Shown here piece by piece: positions 4,612 to 5,511 of a DNA stretch of 5,511 bases. How positions within the stretch are numbered: the stretch's first letter is position 1; each line of letters starts with the position of its first letter. Below the pieces are notes generated by a model. It did no database searches and was not told the origin of the DNA. It saw only the letters and a list, made by a program, of their open reading frames with translations. A program made the translations under genes and the position numbers. The stretch comes from DASWHD01 sp036393335 (lineage in GTDB: Bacteria; CG2-30-53-67; CG2-30-70-394), in assembly GCA_036393335.1 (NCBI GenBank), contig DASWHD010000247.1:1-5511 (forward strand). Reading direction: 5' to 3'.

Positions 4612-5511
4612 ATGAGTACCGGTGTGAAGACCTGGGTGGTGATCGCCTTCGCCGTGGTCTGGGTCGCGGGCTGCCACGAGTCCGCGGACACCAGCGTGGA
4701 CGCCAGCGCACAGGTTCCTGCCACCGGGGGCGGCACCCAGCAGATCGCTCTGCCGCCCACCGGTGACGTCCTCCTCACCCTCACCGAGGGGGCGGTGGCG
4801 GCGGACACGACGGTCACCCTGGCGGTGGTCGACCGGAAGGTGCCGGCAGGGGTGGGAATCTTAAGCAAGGTGATCCGCCTCGGCCCGGCGGACCTGGCTC
4901 TCCGGACCGCTGCCACCCTGACCTTCAACAACTTTGCAGCCGTCGTGCCGGCAGGAACCGACACGACGAACCTGACGATGGCCTTCCTGGGCGACGACGG
5001 CGCCCTGGAGCGCATCCAGGCGAGCCCGTTTTTTGGCGCCCTGGTGGGATCGATCGACCACTTCGGCGACGTGGTCCTCGTCGAGCTACAGCCGCGCACG
5101 GTCAACATCACGGTCACCGAGGACCCGGTGGCCGGGCGCGTCCTCCAGACGGTGGCCGCCACCGTGGGCTCCCAAGTCCCCGGCGACAACGTCCGGGGAA
5201 CCTATACGATCGAGTTCGCGACCGACCTCGGCGACCTGAGCGCCACCTCCGCGCCGGCCACGGGAAGTCTGCCGGCCACGGTGCAACTCACCTCGCCGGA
5301 GACCGGGCGGGCGACGGTGACCGCCACGGTGGTGGACACCGCCCTCGCCAACTTTGCGCTGGTCCGGGTCGCGGGCAACGAGGTGCGCTGCGCGACCTCG
5401 ATGGGCGATTTCACCCTCGCTCTCTTTCCGCAGGAGGCCCCAGGCCACGTGGCCAACTTCCTCGATTACGTCGAGGACGGGTTCTATGACGGCACCATCA
5501 TCCACCGCGTG
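4612..5511 (+). CDS. Lipoprotein with Ig-like region and cyclophilin-type peptidyl-prolyl isomerase (3' end outside window)
   Basis: The frame stays open for exactly 300 codons to the window edge. Residues 1-21 are a lipoprotein signal: K6, a hydrophobic run WVVIAFAVVWV, then lipobox VAGC with Cys21 as the lipidation site. A low-complexity linker follows to about 45. Residues 46-160 are beta-rich, with LSKVIRLGP, a TLTF strand and SIDHFGDVVLVE; this resembles ZU5-like domains of secreted proteins (weak call). Residues 161-255 look like a bacterial Ig/invasin-type domain, rich in Thr, Val and Ala. From about 260 the sequence TSMGDFTLALFPQEAPGHVANFLDYV then GFYDGTIIHRV matches the start of cyclophilin PPIases; R299 corresponds to the catalytic Arg of the FHR motif. 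It probably assists protein folding in the periplasm or at the outer membrane. It lacks an upstream partner gene and is divergent from tRNA-Gly. Confidence 0.88.
   Translation, partial: MSTGVKTWVVIAFAVVWVAGCHESADTSVDASAQVPATGGGTQQIALPPTGDVLLTLTEGAVAADTTVTLAVVDRKVPAGVGILSKVIRLGPADLALRTAATLTFNNFAAVVPAGTDTTNLTMAFLGDDGALERIQASPFFGALVGSIDHFGDVVLVELQPRTVNITVTEDPVAGRVLQTVAATVGSQVPGDNVRGTYTIEFATDLGDLSATSAPATGSLPATVQLTSPETGRATVTATVVDTALANFALVRVAGNEVRCATSMGDFTLALFPQEAPGHVANFLDYVEDGFYDGTIIHRV

Noticed and set aside
4596..5189. A 197-codon open frame on the minus strand opposite the lipoprotein gene
   Set aside because: Its Ser/Thr/Arg/Pro-rich product has no domain, whereas the plus strand encodes a lipobox and a cyclophilin in one continuous frame.

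Overview
The window is GC-rich chromosomal housekeeping DNA from a bacterium. Three leftward protein genes, two leftward tRNA genes and one rightward gene cut by the window edge are recognisable. A gammaproteobacterium is the best guess, not a firm one. The tRNA-Gly(GCC) and tRNA-Cys(GCA) genes lie in that order, as in the E. coli glyW-cysT cluster. Both tRNA genes encode their CCA end, and two good sigma-70 promoters with 17-bp spacers are visible. Against this, the ketol-acid reductoisomerase is of the short type I know best from Bacteroidetes, so taxonomy from these genes alone is uncertain.

Layout from left to right: ilvC (complement 15-1115) makes the second enzyme of valine, isoleucine and leucine synthesis. 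It appears to have its own promoter at 1252-1280. Between it and the next gene lies a 98-bp imperfect palindrome built from repeated AGGAAGGCAAG / CTTCCTGC units (1343-1440). Next come two leftward, overlapping genes that form a complete AmmeMemoRadiSam cassette. The first (2538-3881) is a fusion of a MEMO/LigB-like domain to an AMMECR1 domain. The second (1456-2538) is a radical SAM enzyme with a PFL-activase-like CxxxCxxC motif and a C-terminal double CxxC zinc-ribbon-like tail. The stop of the first and the start of the second share bases (TGATG), so the two proteins are probably made together. I know of no settled reaction for this trio.

From 3882 to 4267 I see no credible gene, only short inverted repeats. 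Then come tRNA-Cys (4268-4341) and tRNA-Gly (4400-4474), both leftward. A textbook intrinsic terminator (4352-4391) sits between them, which is unusual for a pair that would otherwise be co-transcribed. A strong sigma-70 promoter (4488-4516) lies just upstream of tRNA-Gly.

From 4612 to the right edge runs an open frame of 300 codons without a stop. It encodes a lipoprotein with a lipobox Cys21, two beta-rich extracytoplasmic domains and the first part of a cyclophilin-type peptidyl-prolyl isomerase. The window stops at the conserved HRV of the isomerase active site. No mobile element, CRISPR array or rRNA gene was seen. The items most worth a second look are the AmmeMemoRadiSam operon with a changed active-site motif, the multi-domain lipoprotein isomerase, the palindromic repeat, and the terminator between the tRNAs.
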